DNA from: Arctopsyche grandis
Lineage: Eukaryota > Arthropoda > Insecta > Trichoptera > Hydropsychidae
Assembly: GCF_051622035.1 (NCBI RefSeq)
Contig: NC_135365.1
Coordinates: 1,912,501 to 1,976,500, forward strand
DNA: 64,000 bases
Reading direction: 5' to 3'
Below, piece by piece: positions 10,827 through 21,061 of this stretch; the stretch's first letter is position 1; every line of letters starts with the position of its first letter. A program made the position numbers and the translations under genes. A model generated the notes under the pieces. That model made no database searches, was not told the DNA's origin, and worked only from the letters and a program-made list of their open reading frames with translations.

Positions 10827-11640
10827 ACATTCATATTTCAATTAAAATAAAGTTTGTGTTTGCATCAAAGATCTGTCTTGAGATGAGCTTTTGCGAACTG
10901 AAAAAAAATGGGCCGCCGTACGATGAACAATTATCGGTCATAGCAGGTATAAAAAAAATGCACCACTGAGAAATCAACAAGAAAAAACAAAAATAATCGA
11001 ATTCCAACGTAATATATTTTAATCAGTCTGGTTACTTCCAGACACCCCAAATGCCGAGTCACTGGACATGATACGATGATATTTGGCTGATATTAATTTC
11101 ACCGCTAATTGTTGTTTAAAATACAAAATTGAAAATCAACTAGAATGTAAAATCGAATAAAAAAGTAGTAAGTACATATGTTAATATTATAGTATCCTAA
11201 CATAAAAATACTCGGCTAACTATAAACCACACAAACTAGTGACGAGAAAACAAACAAAAATTCACGTGTTCATATACATGTTCATATGTGTGCCTTAGGG
11301 AAAAATTTCGGCGAGTGCGAAAAGTATTTCAGTTGAACTTTCAATGCTGTGTATACGGCGATTGGTGGAGATGGCCGATTGGGACATACGAGAGTTTGTG
11401 GGGACGGGCGAGAATCCAACCCCGTTTTTGTGGATATCGCAGTGGCGAGTTGTCCGTAGTGGATTGCGGCAATAGCCAAATCATCCCGTGTGGGTACCGC
11501 TTTCGAGCAACCTTTCCGGGAACCGCTTAGTACATATGTAATTACCTTTTTTTTAATTTTCGAATATTAGAATAACTCTTCATTTAAAAAATATTAATAA
11601 TAATTTGCTATCAAAATATAAGCTCTTTTACTGCATTGCA
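10827..11640. other. Intergenic DNA, nothing firmly recognised
   Basis: AT-rich to about 11290, then a GC-richer patch (11290-11530) with overlapping short frames on both strands. No domain or conserved copy is visible. Confidence 0.35.
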
Positions 11641-11925
11641 ACGCATGCCGGGTTCACTGTGAAAAAAAATCGCCCAAAAACGGGATTGAGTGTCATTGCA
11701 ACGCTATAATTTCAAATGTTTTCGCGTCGCGACCAACGTGTTCGTTGCCTGCGTTGTTCCGACAAGTGGGAACGGGAACGGGAACTGCATGCGTTATTGT
11801 GGCATTGCAACGCATGGCGGGTTTCGTTCGTTGTCAGTTTTCAGTTCGTTGCCTGCGTTGTTCCGACAAATGGGAACGGGTACGGGAATTGCATGCGTTA
11901 TTGTGGCATTGCAACGCATGACGTG
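11640..11925. repeat. Two-copy tandem repeat, ~106-bp period
   Basis: A block starting GTTCGTTGCCTGCGTTGTTC and ending GGCATTGCAACGCATG occurs at about 11739-11817 and 11846-11922. An outlying CATTGCAACGCATGCC lies at 11634-11650. Confidence 0.65.
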
Positions 11926-12221
11926 GCATGTATATGGGATCGGTCATTTTGCAACTTCAGAACGACACGTCGCATCAACCAAGTTGTTCGCGAGTTGAGC
12001 GGTGCGGCCCGGCCCGTTGGGTCTGACCGCACTATACGGCAATCGAGCGATCCGACACTTCACAGTTAACGAAACAAGACACTGACGGTCACAGCTAACG
12101 AAAATATCCACAAACACATTTTTTCTAGATCATGAAAACGTGATCAGTAATCAATTCTGAGTTAATAATGTCTCGTACTTTTTCATACAAACAATAACTG
12201 TCGTGTCGTGTGCACGTTGTT

Positions 12222-12291
12222 TAGTGCAGACAGACCTTAAGTGTCAAATTTATACAATAGATGTCATAAACAAAGAGTCGGGTACGACATG
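12222..12291 (+). promoter_or_regulatory. Conserved leader of ZAD copy 3
   Basis: TTTAGTGCAGACAGACCTTA, GTGTCAAAT and ATACAATAGATGTCA match the leaders of copies 2, 4, 6 and 8. The ~100 bases further upstream match the reverse complement of 17740-17820 upstream of copy 4, so copies 3 and 4 share more 5' sequence than the rest. Confidence 0.5.
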
Positions 12292-13325
12292 ATGGAGTGC
12301 AGGCTTTGTCTTCGACCAACTCCGGCCGAGTCTTCCGTCTCCTTCTTCGGCGATCCTCATCCAGAGCGTCTGGAACAAAGGATTCGGACCTGCTGTCAAA
12401 TTTATGTCAGTTGCTGGTTACAGGTTACAATTATTGTGCACCCAATTGGTTAACTCTTATTCCCATCTTTTCTCATCTGCAGGTTAAGAGAGACGATGGG
12501 TTGCCAGACATAGTGTGTCTTTCGTGTAAGACCAATCTGGAATCGTTAATCAGCTTTCGAGAGGCTTGTTTTCGAAGCAACGAAACGTCTCAACTGAGGT
12601 TATATGACTGCTTGAAGATCAAAACGGAAGAAGTTTTTTTGGAAGATGTAATATGGGACGATGAGCCTTCACTACCAACCAATCACCCAAAGAGTAGTGA
12701 AATTTGTTCAAAGCCATTGCCCAGTGAATCTGACCTTGTTTTACATGGTAGAGAAAAGCCGTTCAAATGTGACATTTGTTTAAAATCGTTTAGTATTAAA
12801 AATAAACTTGTGATACATTTAAGATCACACACGGGGGAAAAACCTTATAAGTGTGAAGTTTGTTTAAAATCATTTTCTCAAAAATCTAACCTCAGAACAC
12901 ATGAAAAATTGCATACTGGGATAAAACCACACAAATGTGACACTTGCTTAAAATCATTTATTCGTAAACATGAACTTGTGTCACATTTAATATCTCACAC
13001 GGGGGAAAAGCCTTACAAGTGTGAAATTTGTTTAAAGTCATTTACTCAAAATTCTGGCCTCCAGGTACATAAAAAATTGCATACCGGGATAAGACAACAC
13101 AAATGTGAAGTTTGTTTAAAATCATTCACCCAAATATCTTACCTCAGGACACATGAAAAGTTGCATACTGGGATAATACCACACAAATGTGACATTTGTT
13201 TAAAATCATTTAAACGTAAATATCAGCTTGTGTCACATAAAAAATTGCATATTCCGATAAACCGACACAAATATGAAGTTTATTTAAAACAATTCACCCA
13301 AAAATCGATCCCAAGACCCACATAA
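12292..13325 (+). CDS. ZAD-C2H2 zinc finger protein, copy 3
   Basis: Exons 12292-12405 and 12483-13325 (318 aa), intron 77 bp (donor TAT|GTCAGT, acceptor TCATCTGCAG). The ZAD is intact across the splice ([28 protein letters not shown]). The first finger is degenerate as in copy 2. Six C2H2 fingers follow, then the same cysteine-less tail HKYEVYLKQF. Close to copy 2 but four fingers shorter; the lost block corresponds to the middle of copy 2's array, consistent with unequal exchange between finger repeats. One linker is TGIRQ and one TGIIP instead of TGIKP. Predicted nuclear DNA-binding protein; the frame is fully open. Confidence 0.87.
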
Positions 13326-14670
13326 AATCTCACTCTAGGAAATAGTTTTATTAATTCAACTAATATAACTCGTTTAATATATTTTTTTGTTAAATATCAC
13401 ATTGTGGGTATCCGGACATGTACCCCCTGAACACATATCCCCGGCCAATAACACCCTGGACATTAACTCCCCATGTAAATAAACCTCGCGAGACATGATA
13501 TCTCATTCTAAGAACTAGTCTTATGAATGTGATAACTTTTTGATAAATATCACATTGTGAGGCATTTAAATACCCACACCATACAAGTGTGATATGTGTT
13601 TGAAATTATTTTCTAATAAAAGCTACCTTTTAAGTCACTAGAGATCTCACACTCAGGGACCCGAACCGTTATTTTTTTCGTTCCAGTTCGGTAAAAACAA
13701 TATATATCGGTTCAGTTCCGGTTTGTCGGTTTTCTTGTATTTGAATATTAACAAGCTAATGTAAATACACCCACACCGTCTATACCTCTCTTTATATGAC
13801 TTTTCGCTATAACTTATTGTGATCATATATGTAGGTACATAATTAAAATATCAAAAGAGAATATTTCCTAGTGTTTGCAGATGCATTGCGGAATAGAGGG
13901 TGGATTCCGATGCAGACAAAATACATTTTTTTTTACTTATACTTACTTGACTTTCTCTAGGCTTACCAACTTTTCAACGGGCCTCATTTTAGGAACAAAA
14001 GTGCGACACCAGTTTAGAAATAATCTAGTAGTTTTTTATTCCAAAAGTATGAGTGTATCTATTTTTTAAGTTTTGTGGTTTCAATTTTGATTGAATCCAA
14101 ATCCCGTAAAAATCACTCAACGTCATTTGCTCGCTGTGCAATTTCATTGTGGATTCTTTTAATCAAATTTATCTCATGGGTTATAAAAGTTGTAATAATA
14201 ATATAATATGTATATAAAAATATTGTTTATTATATGAATACTGTTGTTTATTATACATATGTACAACTTGAAAATTCGCTATGCAGAATAAGTTTTTAAA
14301 CGGAACCTTATATTATTATTTAATAAATCAGATGTAACAGCTTTAAAGATGATATTTTCATACCAGTATATGATTTCCTATCAGAAACTAGTAATAAACA
14401 GTATAAATCTCGGGGAAGCCAAATGCTTAAACTATTCTAGCTGCGTTATATTTTACTTATTCGGTATTGATGCTGCATTGACGCTTTGTGTATTGATGTA
14501 GCGAAGCTGTGCAGCACATTAGAGTTGGAACAAAAGGCAACTTTCTCACACAATTTCATGCAAACATACATATGTATATGTATTTTTGTTACGATTAATC
14601 GCGATTGTCACCGGTTTTAGGCCTCGTGTTCCAGTGTCTTGAACGTACCTTTCGGAATGCTCAAAATTCC
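13326..14670. repeat. 3' flank of copy 3 with vestigial finger
   Basis: Nearly identical to the copy 1 flank at 2790-4160. The vestigial finger is at about 13577-13640. It holds no gene. Confidence 0.65.
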
Positions 14671-15169
14671 CGATTTTCAAAAATTTTATATTATGAATAC
14701 TTTTTAAGCAATTTCAAAGAAACAAATTTACAGATTTAATAAAGAAGTAGCAAAGTGTTATGAAACAATGACAGATTATTTGAAACAATGAACAATACCA
14801 TTAAAAAAATATTCTGTGTTTTCCTGGATTAGCTTGGAAAAAGTACCAGAATGGTTATGGAAAATTCTAAAAACAGTAACGATACGAATAATATTAAAAC
14901 AAATGACACATATTTGTTTCATTAAATAAAATTATTATATTGAATAAAAATATCAATAATTTTATTTTACTACTGCCATCTATGTATAAAATTAATGACT
15001 ACGTGACGTCACCGAGATTAAAAATTTTCGGACTAGTTTCGTTTCTTAAACGATATTTTATCTCTATCGTAATGGCGGAAGATCCATTTACTTGTATTGA
15101 TGAGCAAAATGGCAAAGTATGAAAGAGGCAAACTTTTTCCTGAATTGTAATCATAAGTGAAACGTTAAG
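14671..15169. other. AT-rich intergenic DNA
   Basis: A 60-codon frame at 14940-15122 has no recognisable domain and no second copy in the window. I see nothing else. Confidence 0.35.
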
Positions 15170-15540
15170 GAGGTATGTTAAAAATTATGTTAAAATTAAG
15201 AATTACAATCTCCAAATTGGAATGGAAAAATGGGTAGTTATGTATATTTTCGCAAATAAAAATGGGACTTTTTGAACACTATAAAAATGATATCGAATGT
15301 GCGAGTATATTTTCTCCATTACAGGGCATGGTGGAGATTCAATGAACCGATGAATGAAATGGAGTTTCTATAGATGTATTTGAAAGTATTCCACAGTGCA
15401 TTGAAAATGATGTATTATTTTAATTTTTGCCAAATGTATAATATATGTATGTACTTAATCTAATAAAAAAGTATACAAATTCATGTTTAAAATTGTTTTT
15501 ATTCCTGTCTACATTTTCGTTTATTTTTGACTGTTCTTGT
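15170..15540. repeat. Repeat family E, probable 3' end of a Tc1/mariner-type element
   Basis: Matches 28050-28230 and 58725-59000. The last follows directly on a Tc1/mariner-like transposase, which suggests this is that element's 3' end. It contains ATTTTCTCCATTACAG, a good acceptor-like sequence, and ends with an AATAAAA signal near 15464. Confidence 0.45.
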
Positions 15541-15613
15541 TCCAATTAACACTTGCATACACATGAAAAATTAATTATCATGCATACATATGAAAAACGG
15601 TTAGTAAATATAT

Positions 15614-15689
15614 CAGGGCGTGCGGTAAAAGTCTCTCTCCCCCCGTCGTACATCCTCAAAAAGAGAGATAATTTCACCGCATGCCCCTG
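15614..15689. mobile_element. Short palindromic MITE
   Basis: CAGGGCGTGCGGTAAAA at the left pairs with TTTCACCGCATGCCCCTG at the right. A 24-base middle (CCCCCCGTCGTACATCC) also occurs near 9010. The CAGGG...CCCTG ends resemble hAT termini, but I found no clear 8-bp duplication. Confidence 0.5.
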
Positions 15690-15704
15690 ACATTTATTTT
15701 ATGA

Positions 15705-16087
15705 CAACATACCAGGAAGGCATTACAGGCAACCCCAATGCGCCTTCCTGGCCAATTACAAATATTGCAGCATTTTTCATTACATAAGTAACTGAATTAC
15801 GAGACACTGAAAAACTCGCAAATCAATGAGACATCAATCAAATCGTACACAAAATTATTTATTGCACATTAATCAAACACAAATTATTGGTGACATATTG
15901 TATATATATATATGAAGGATTTTGGCCAATTTTTACCGGGAACCGTTTCAACAATGAAATCAGAGAAAATTGGCAAACTCTGATAGGAAACGATCAACCT
16001 GGAGTCACAAATCCAGGTCTAACCAGCAGTATACTCTGAAAAATTCATTTTCACTCGAGGCCCGGCCCTGGGATCGAACCCGGCATC
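15705..16087 (-). mobile_element. SINE, copy B
   Basis: Same family as 5437-5881, head lost: the B box (GGGTTCGATCCC on the minus strand) is at about 16067-16078, the tail palindrome at 15712-15752. The 5' end is replaced by a foldback arm. Confidence 0.7.
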
Positions 16088-16089
16088 TC

Positions 16090-16180
16090 ACCTTTGCCAT
16101 GCACCTTATTTTTTTGATCTTTGCCTTCCGATATTTGCTTTTTCGACCATTTCACTTTCGGTCCCGTTAGGTAGACCCAA
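16090..16180. mobile_element. Single arm of foldback family
   Basis: Shares GATCTTTGCCTTCCGATATT and the terminal GTAGACCC with the element at 5001-5361. Confidence 0.55.
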
Positions 16181-16335
16181 CATACGCGCTCATAATGGCG
16201 CATTCACATATATATGTAAGTATGCAAGGCCGTAGAGATAAAATCCGGGCCACGGGCCAATTTGAAAATCCGGGGGGTTCCCTTGACCCATTTTAGGAAT
16301 GTAAAAAAAAATGATGTGGGTATTTCAATTAATAT

Positions 16336-16425
16336 TGTTGCGTAGGGGTGGGTGGAGGATCCAAGTAAAAGGCCAAAGTCGTTTCACAGCATTTATTGGT
16401 GATTAAGGAGATACACGCACTGGCA
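16336..16425 (-). repeat. LTR-like repeat C, end fragment
   Basis: Reverse complement of the end seen at 547-597 and 63260-63352 (TGTTGCGTAGGGGTGGGTGG onward). Fossil fragment only. Confidence 0.5.
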
Positions 16426-16429
16426 GTTT

Positions 16430-16812
16430 CCGTCCCCTTGAAATACCAATTGAAATACTTACAAGGTAGCTTTTAGCTACCTCAAATGTTTCAATTGGTG
16501 TTTCAAAGTAGCAATCTCAAGTGACTTACAAGGTAGCTTTTATTAGAAAATGATTTCAAACACATATCACACTTGTATGGTGTGGGTATTTAAATGCCTC
16601 ACAATGTGATGTTTATCAAAAAGTTATCACATTCATAAGACTAGTTCTTACAATGAGATATTATGTCTCGTGAGGTTTATTTACGTGGGGAGTTATTGGC
16701 CGGGGGTATGTGTCCAGGGGGTACATGTCCGGATACCCACAATGTGTTATTTAACAAAAAAATATATTAAACGAGTATTAAAATTAATAAAACTATTTCC
16801 TAGAATGAGATT
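16430..16812 (-). pseudogene. 3' flank of copy 4 with vestigial finger
   Basis: Reverse complement of the copy 1-3 flanks, with the decayed finger at about 16525-16590. Confidence 0.6.
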
Positions 16813-17677
16813 TTATGTGGGTCTTGGGATCGATTTTTGGGTGAATTGTTTTAAATAAACTTCATATTTGTGTCGGTTTATCGGAATATGCAATTTTTTA
16901 TGTGACACAAGCTGATATTTATGTTTAAATGATTTTAAACAAGTGTCACATTTGTGTGGTTTTATCCCAGTATGCAACTTTTCATGTGTCCTGAGGTGAG
17001 ATTTTTGGGTGAATGATTTTAAACAAACTTCACATTTGTGTGGTCTTATCCCGGTATGCAATTTTTTATGTACCTGGAGGTGAGAATTTCGAGTAAATGA
17101 CTTTAAACAAATTTCACACTTGTAAGGTTTTTCCTCCGTGTGAGATCGTAAATGACTAACAAGTTCATATTTACTACTAAATGATTTCAAACAATTGTCA
17201 CATTTGAACGGCTTTTCTCTATTATGTAAAACAAGGTCTGATTCACTGGGTAATGGCTTTGAACAAATTTCACTACTCTTTCGGTGAATTGTCGGTAGTG
17301 AAGGCTCATCATCCCATATTACATTTTCCAACAAAACTTCTTCCGTCTTGATTTTCAAGCGGTCATATAACCTCAGTTGAGACGTTTCGTTGCTTCGAAA
17401 ACAAGCCTCTCGAAAGCTGATTAACGATTCCAGATTGGTCTTACACGAAAGACACACTATGTCTGGCAACCCATCGTCTCTCTTAACCTGCAGATGAGAA
17501 AAGGTGGAAATAAGAGTTAACCAATTGGGTCCATAATATTGTAACCTGTAACCAGCAACAGACATAAATTTGACAGCCGGTCCGAATGCTTTGTTCCAGA
17601 CGCTCTGGATGAGGATATCCGAAGATGGAGACGGAAGACTCGGCCGGAGCTGGTCGAAGACAAAGCCTGCACTCCAT
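16813..17677 (-). CDS. ZAD-C2H2 zinc finger protein, copy 4
   Basis: The only minus-strand member. Exons 17677-17564 and 17487-16813 (262 aa), intron 76 bp with the same GTCTGT donor and CTGCAG acceptor. A second ATG sits one codon upstream (17680). ZAD: MECRLCLRPAPAE, then [15 protein letters not shown]. One cysteine in the exon 1 CC pair is glycine (IRTGCQIY), but this is not one of the four zinc ligands. The array is short: a degenerate first finger, four good C2H2 fingers, then the cysteine-less tail HKYEVYLKQF shared with copies 2 and 3. The frame is fully open. Shortest of the cluster and divergent in orientation to copy 5. Confidence 0.85.
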
Positions 17678-17689
17678 CATCTCGTACCC

Positions 17690-17820
17690 GACTCTTGACT
17701 CTTTAGTGAGATCTATTGTATACATTTGACACTTAAGGTCTGTCTGCACCAAACAACGTGCACACGACACGACAGTTATTGTTTGTATGAAAAAGTACGA
17801 GACATTAGTAACTCAGAATG
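17690..17820 (-). promoter_or_regulatory. Conserved leader of ZAD copy 4
   Basis: On the minus strand it reads GTGCAGACAGACCTTAAGTG then ATACAATAGATCTCACTAAA, and extends upstream in close match to the region before copy 3. Confidence 0.5.
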
Positions 17821-17909
17821 CATATCTAAGTTTCGCACCTCACTCTCTCACTATGTGCACGAGTGAGAAGTGTATATCAATCGTTGAGCTCGATCGGGTT
17901 ACGATTATA

Positions 17910-18325
17910 TGCCTAAGTTGTTTTCCATCCGAATTTACGTTGCTACTATTACTCGCCACCGGTGTCGCGTCGATAGCTCACACACACACTAACAGACATT
18001 TGTTTACATTTTAACATTTGACAGTTGACGTGTGTGTACTCCATACTGCGGCATATATAATACATTCATGAGTCAGTGTACACTTTTCTTCGAAGCCGTT
18101 GATATAGCTGAACACCATCTAACTCCTCTATCATGTCCAACTTTTCTAAAGAATACAAACATAACCCCGTGAGTTCCACATCAGATGACGGTTTATCCAT
18201 AAAGCTTTTTGCCGGGATGGATTTCATTGTATGCTGGTCTAACATATTCAAGGTGGATTGTTTCCAAGTGATTTCAATGCTATTTTCATAGTATAGTGGA
18301 TGTGGTGGAGGCAGTTATCATATAT
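17910..18325 (-). repeat. Inverted-duplicate block with 61-codon frame, copy 1
   Basis: Reverse complement of 24768-25205, with few differences. Each copy has an open frame (here 18251-18066 minus) including LDQHTMKSIPAKSFMDKPS and YQRLRRKVYTDS before the stop. The copies are so similar at DNA level that the open frame is not in itself proof of selection. I do not recognise the protein. The two blocks lie upstream of divergent copies 4 and 5. Confidence 0.55.
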
Positions 18326-18472
18326 AATGCAATTGTCCGACCACATTTTATGTGTTGTGGATCTTTTCTGTAGGCTAGGCTAAGATAGGCTGCAAAAATT
18401 ACAGAATAGAGCCACGAAGAGTATCTTAGATGCACATAAATAGGTATATTAGTATAAGATCCGTGTTAAAGT
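18326..18472 (+). mobile_element. LINE remnant, upstream part
   Basis: Translates in pieces as VIYNAIVRPHFMCCGSF and LQKLQNRATKSIL, the RT 3' region seen at 8430-8560. Interrupted by the LTR element that starts at 18473 and resumed at 19574. Confidence 0.55.
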
Positions 18473-18962
18473 TGTGGCGGCTCGCTTATACGACATGGTC
18501 GAGTTTGGTTGCCTTCCTGCGAGTGGGGACCAACCCGGCTGGGTTCGGAGAGCCGCTACTCACCCTGTCTTCAGCTGTCATATAATAAACACGTGCATTA
18601 ACATGCCAGTCGTCTCATTCGTTCATCCTCCATACTGGTGACCCCCGACATCGCCACGCAGCCTCGATCAATTTCAACATGCCGCTCATCCCTGCCTCGC
18701 CGAGTCAGGCGGGAAAGCTACCCGCCACGCCCCCATCGCCATCAACAGAGCGCGTCGCGGCCCGCGGGTGACAATAAACGAGCAGACACGGCTACCTACC
18801 TACCTACCTACCGACTGGAGTCCAGCCAACGTCGATGACAGGTGCTTTAAAAAATGGGGGAGCGAATGAGACGACGATCTTGACAGCTGGATGTGGAGTC
18901 ATGCGCGATCCACTACACATAGAACGGTCATCCAGCACCACAAGACATACACCACCTCAGCA

Positions 18963-18993
<31 letters not shown>

Positions 18994-19569
18994 GGCCCCG
19001 TCCGTCCCCACGAGCGTCGTCACGCCGAGACGGGCGGTAGCGCTACAACACCTCCACGAGCCACAACGACTCACAGTCCAGCTCGGAGTATCATCAACCA
19101 CATCGATGCCCCTGCCGCCCCCGCCGCCCCACCAACCGACATCAGCCTCAGAAGAGCGGCGCCGCCGCAGCATCGCATCGCATCGGCGCGACCATCGGAC
19201 CAGCCACCGTCCTGCTCGTGACGTCACCGCCCTCGAATCTACCGACCATTCAGGGCGGTACACCTATGTACACAGCGGATGACCCACGTCAACAATTTTT
19301 TTTCTCCCCACGTAATAATTTTTTCTCTTCGTGTAACAATAATTTTTTTCTTTTGTAAAATTTGTTTCTTTGTAATTTTGGTATCGCTGATGCTGGGGGG
19401 GGAGTGATGTGGCGGCTCGCTTATACGACATGGTCGAGTTTGGTTGCCTTCCTGCGAGTGGGGACCAACCCGGCTGGGTTCGGAGAGCCGCTACTCACCC
19501 TGTCTTCAGCTGTCATATAATAAACACGTGCATTAACATGCCAGTCGTCTCATTCGTTCATCCTCCATA
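18473..19569 (+). mobile_element. Small non-autonomous LTR element (TRIM-like), complete
   Basis: Two 162-bp LTRs (18473-18634 and 19408-19569) look identical and start TGTGGCGG. A 4-bp duplication AAGT lies at 18469-18472 and 19570-19573. Just inside the 5' LTR is a primer-binding-site-like TGGTGACCCCCGAC; a G-rich polypurine tract precedes the 3' LTR. The ~770-bp interior has no gag or pol. It is structurally whole and probably young. The interior carries a CAT/ATC microsatellite and CTAC repeats. It must have used proteins from another element. Confidence 0.85.
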
Positions 19570-19573
19570 AAGT

Positions 19574-19942
19574 ATTTTATAAATTTGATGATACTCTGAA
19601 AATATATATGTCGGTTTTTATTTATGAGTTAGATAAGAAAATGTTAAGGTATTTCGATGGATATTTTATTAGAGGTATGGGGGAAGGCGAGTGCAACAGT
19701 GACGGTGTTGTTTAATCTGACGAAGAGAATGCTTCCCGCAAAACGGTGACTGACCGTGCATCACATTGGTATTGCCAGAACCCCGGCGGTCACCACAGAG
19801 GGTTACATTTACATAAATATAGCATTAGAGGTAGCAATAAATCACAGAATTTAAAATTAAATAAGAGTAGGAAAAACGTGTATGTATGGAAGTGTTGTTA
19901 CTTATAATAAGCTACCAGATGAAATTACAAATATACTTTGTA
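19574..19942 (+). mobile_element. LINE remnant, downstream part
   Basis: Continues the remnant broken by the LTR element (FIYELDKKMLRYFDGYFIRG; YNKLPDEI), matching the end of ORF2 in the 8088-8900 fragment. Confidence 0.5.
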
Positions 19943-20459
19943 ACGCGACGTTCTCCCAAGTGTCCCTTAAGTTGGTAGCGGTAGTAACCTTTAGGTTGGC
20001 ACCAGCTACTTTACCGCGCCAAACACACTACCCGTCTCGAGAAGGGTCGAGACGCGGTCTCTCCATCTCCAGCCACCGACCGGGACGGACCTCCCTCCAG
20101 CATCTCCGCCGAGCGTCTTCAGAGACGCCCAGAGATCGCCATCTTGTGTCCACACGAGGCAGTACGGAGTTTGTCTCCTGCCTTCCCCTCCCACTTCTGT
20201 GACGATACCACAGGGCCAGCTTCCGGAGGAAGCTGTTATCAACGCACACGACTTGCAGTCAGGAACCTCCCCGACTATATACATTTATATAACTATCCCA
20301 AGGTTAGTCCCCGTTTCCCACATAACACGACTCTTGGAAGAATAACGACATATAACGCCCTCTGCATAAAGACGCGCGTAATACCGTTCATTACAACTTG
20401 TAATATTGATAAACTTATGGTAGCTGTAATAAACAAATAAAACCTTTATTGTTTCAACA
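19940..20459 (+). repeat. LTR-like repeat D
   Basis: Starts TGTAACGCGACGTTCTCCC and ends near an AATAAAACC signal and CAACA. The same start recurs at 42630. TG...CA ends and internal polyadenylation signal suggest a solo LTR; I could not confirm a target duplication. Confidence 0.45.
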
Positions 20460-21057
20460 CTCTACAATCACACATCCTATTCAAATCTAAACTATCAAAT
20501 ATCATTCTGATTGTATAGATACTCCTTTCAAAATTTCAAAACTTGTCTACCTAAATCTTGTTTACACAAAACTGCTATTTGGAAAATATAATATAAGCAT
20601 TTGAGAATAATGGTTATAATTTTTATCATCTCTTCCTCGTCCCTATAACAAGCTATTCGCTTCACAAAATAATTTTATTTCTGAAAAGCTCGCCAGCCGC
20701 TACACACATATGAATTGTCATCGTAGTATATTCTGCTTTTTCATTTACATGTTATATTTAAGAAAGAAAATAACTGTATCATAATGCAATTTTATAGAGT
20801 TATAATTACTTAAGTATGTTTCGAAATCTTAATTCACTGAAATAAATCCCAATTTATGATTGATCGTGTAAATATAATATGACTCGGAATTCCCAAACAT
20901 TGGCTATTTTTTTTTTTTTTTTTGATGCTTGACCATTTCTCGTCCACCTTGATTTTTCGGTTTTAAATTGAAATTAGAGTCAGGTAATTGGGTTTAAATA
21001 CGGGCCACTCAAGCAACAGAATAGCATTTATTCATATAAAAGCATTAAAGTATAATT
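20460..21057. other. AT-rich intergenic DNA
   Basis: No gene or repeat recognised apart from an 18-T run near 20910. Confidence 0.4.
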
Positions 21058-21061
21058 TTAA

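Noticed and set aside
18835-19263. Open frames of 111-128 codons in the small LTR element
   Set aside because: No gag or pol motif; composition follows repeats (ATC, GCC). Frames exist on both strands.
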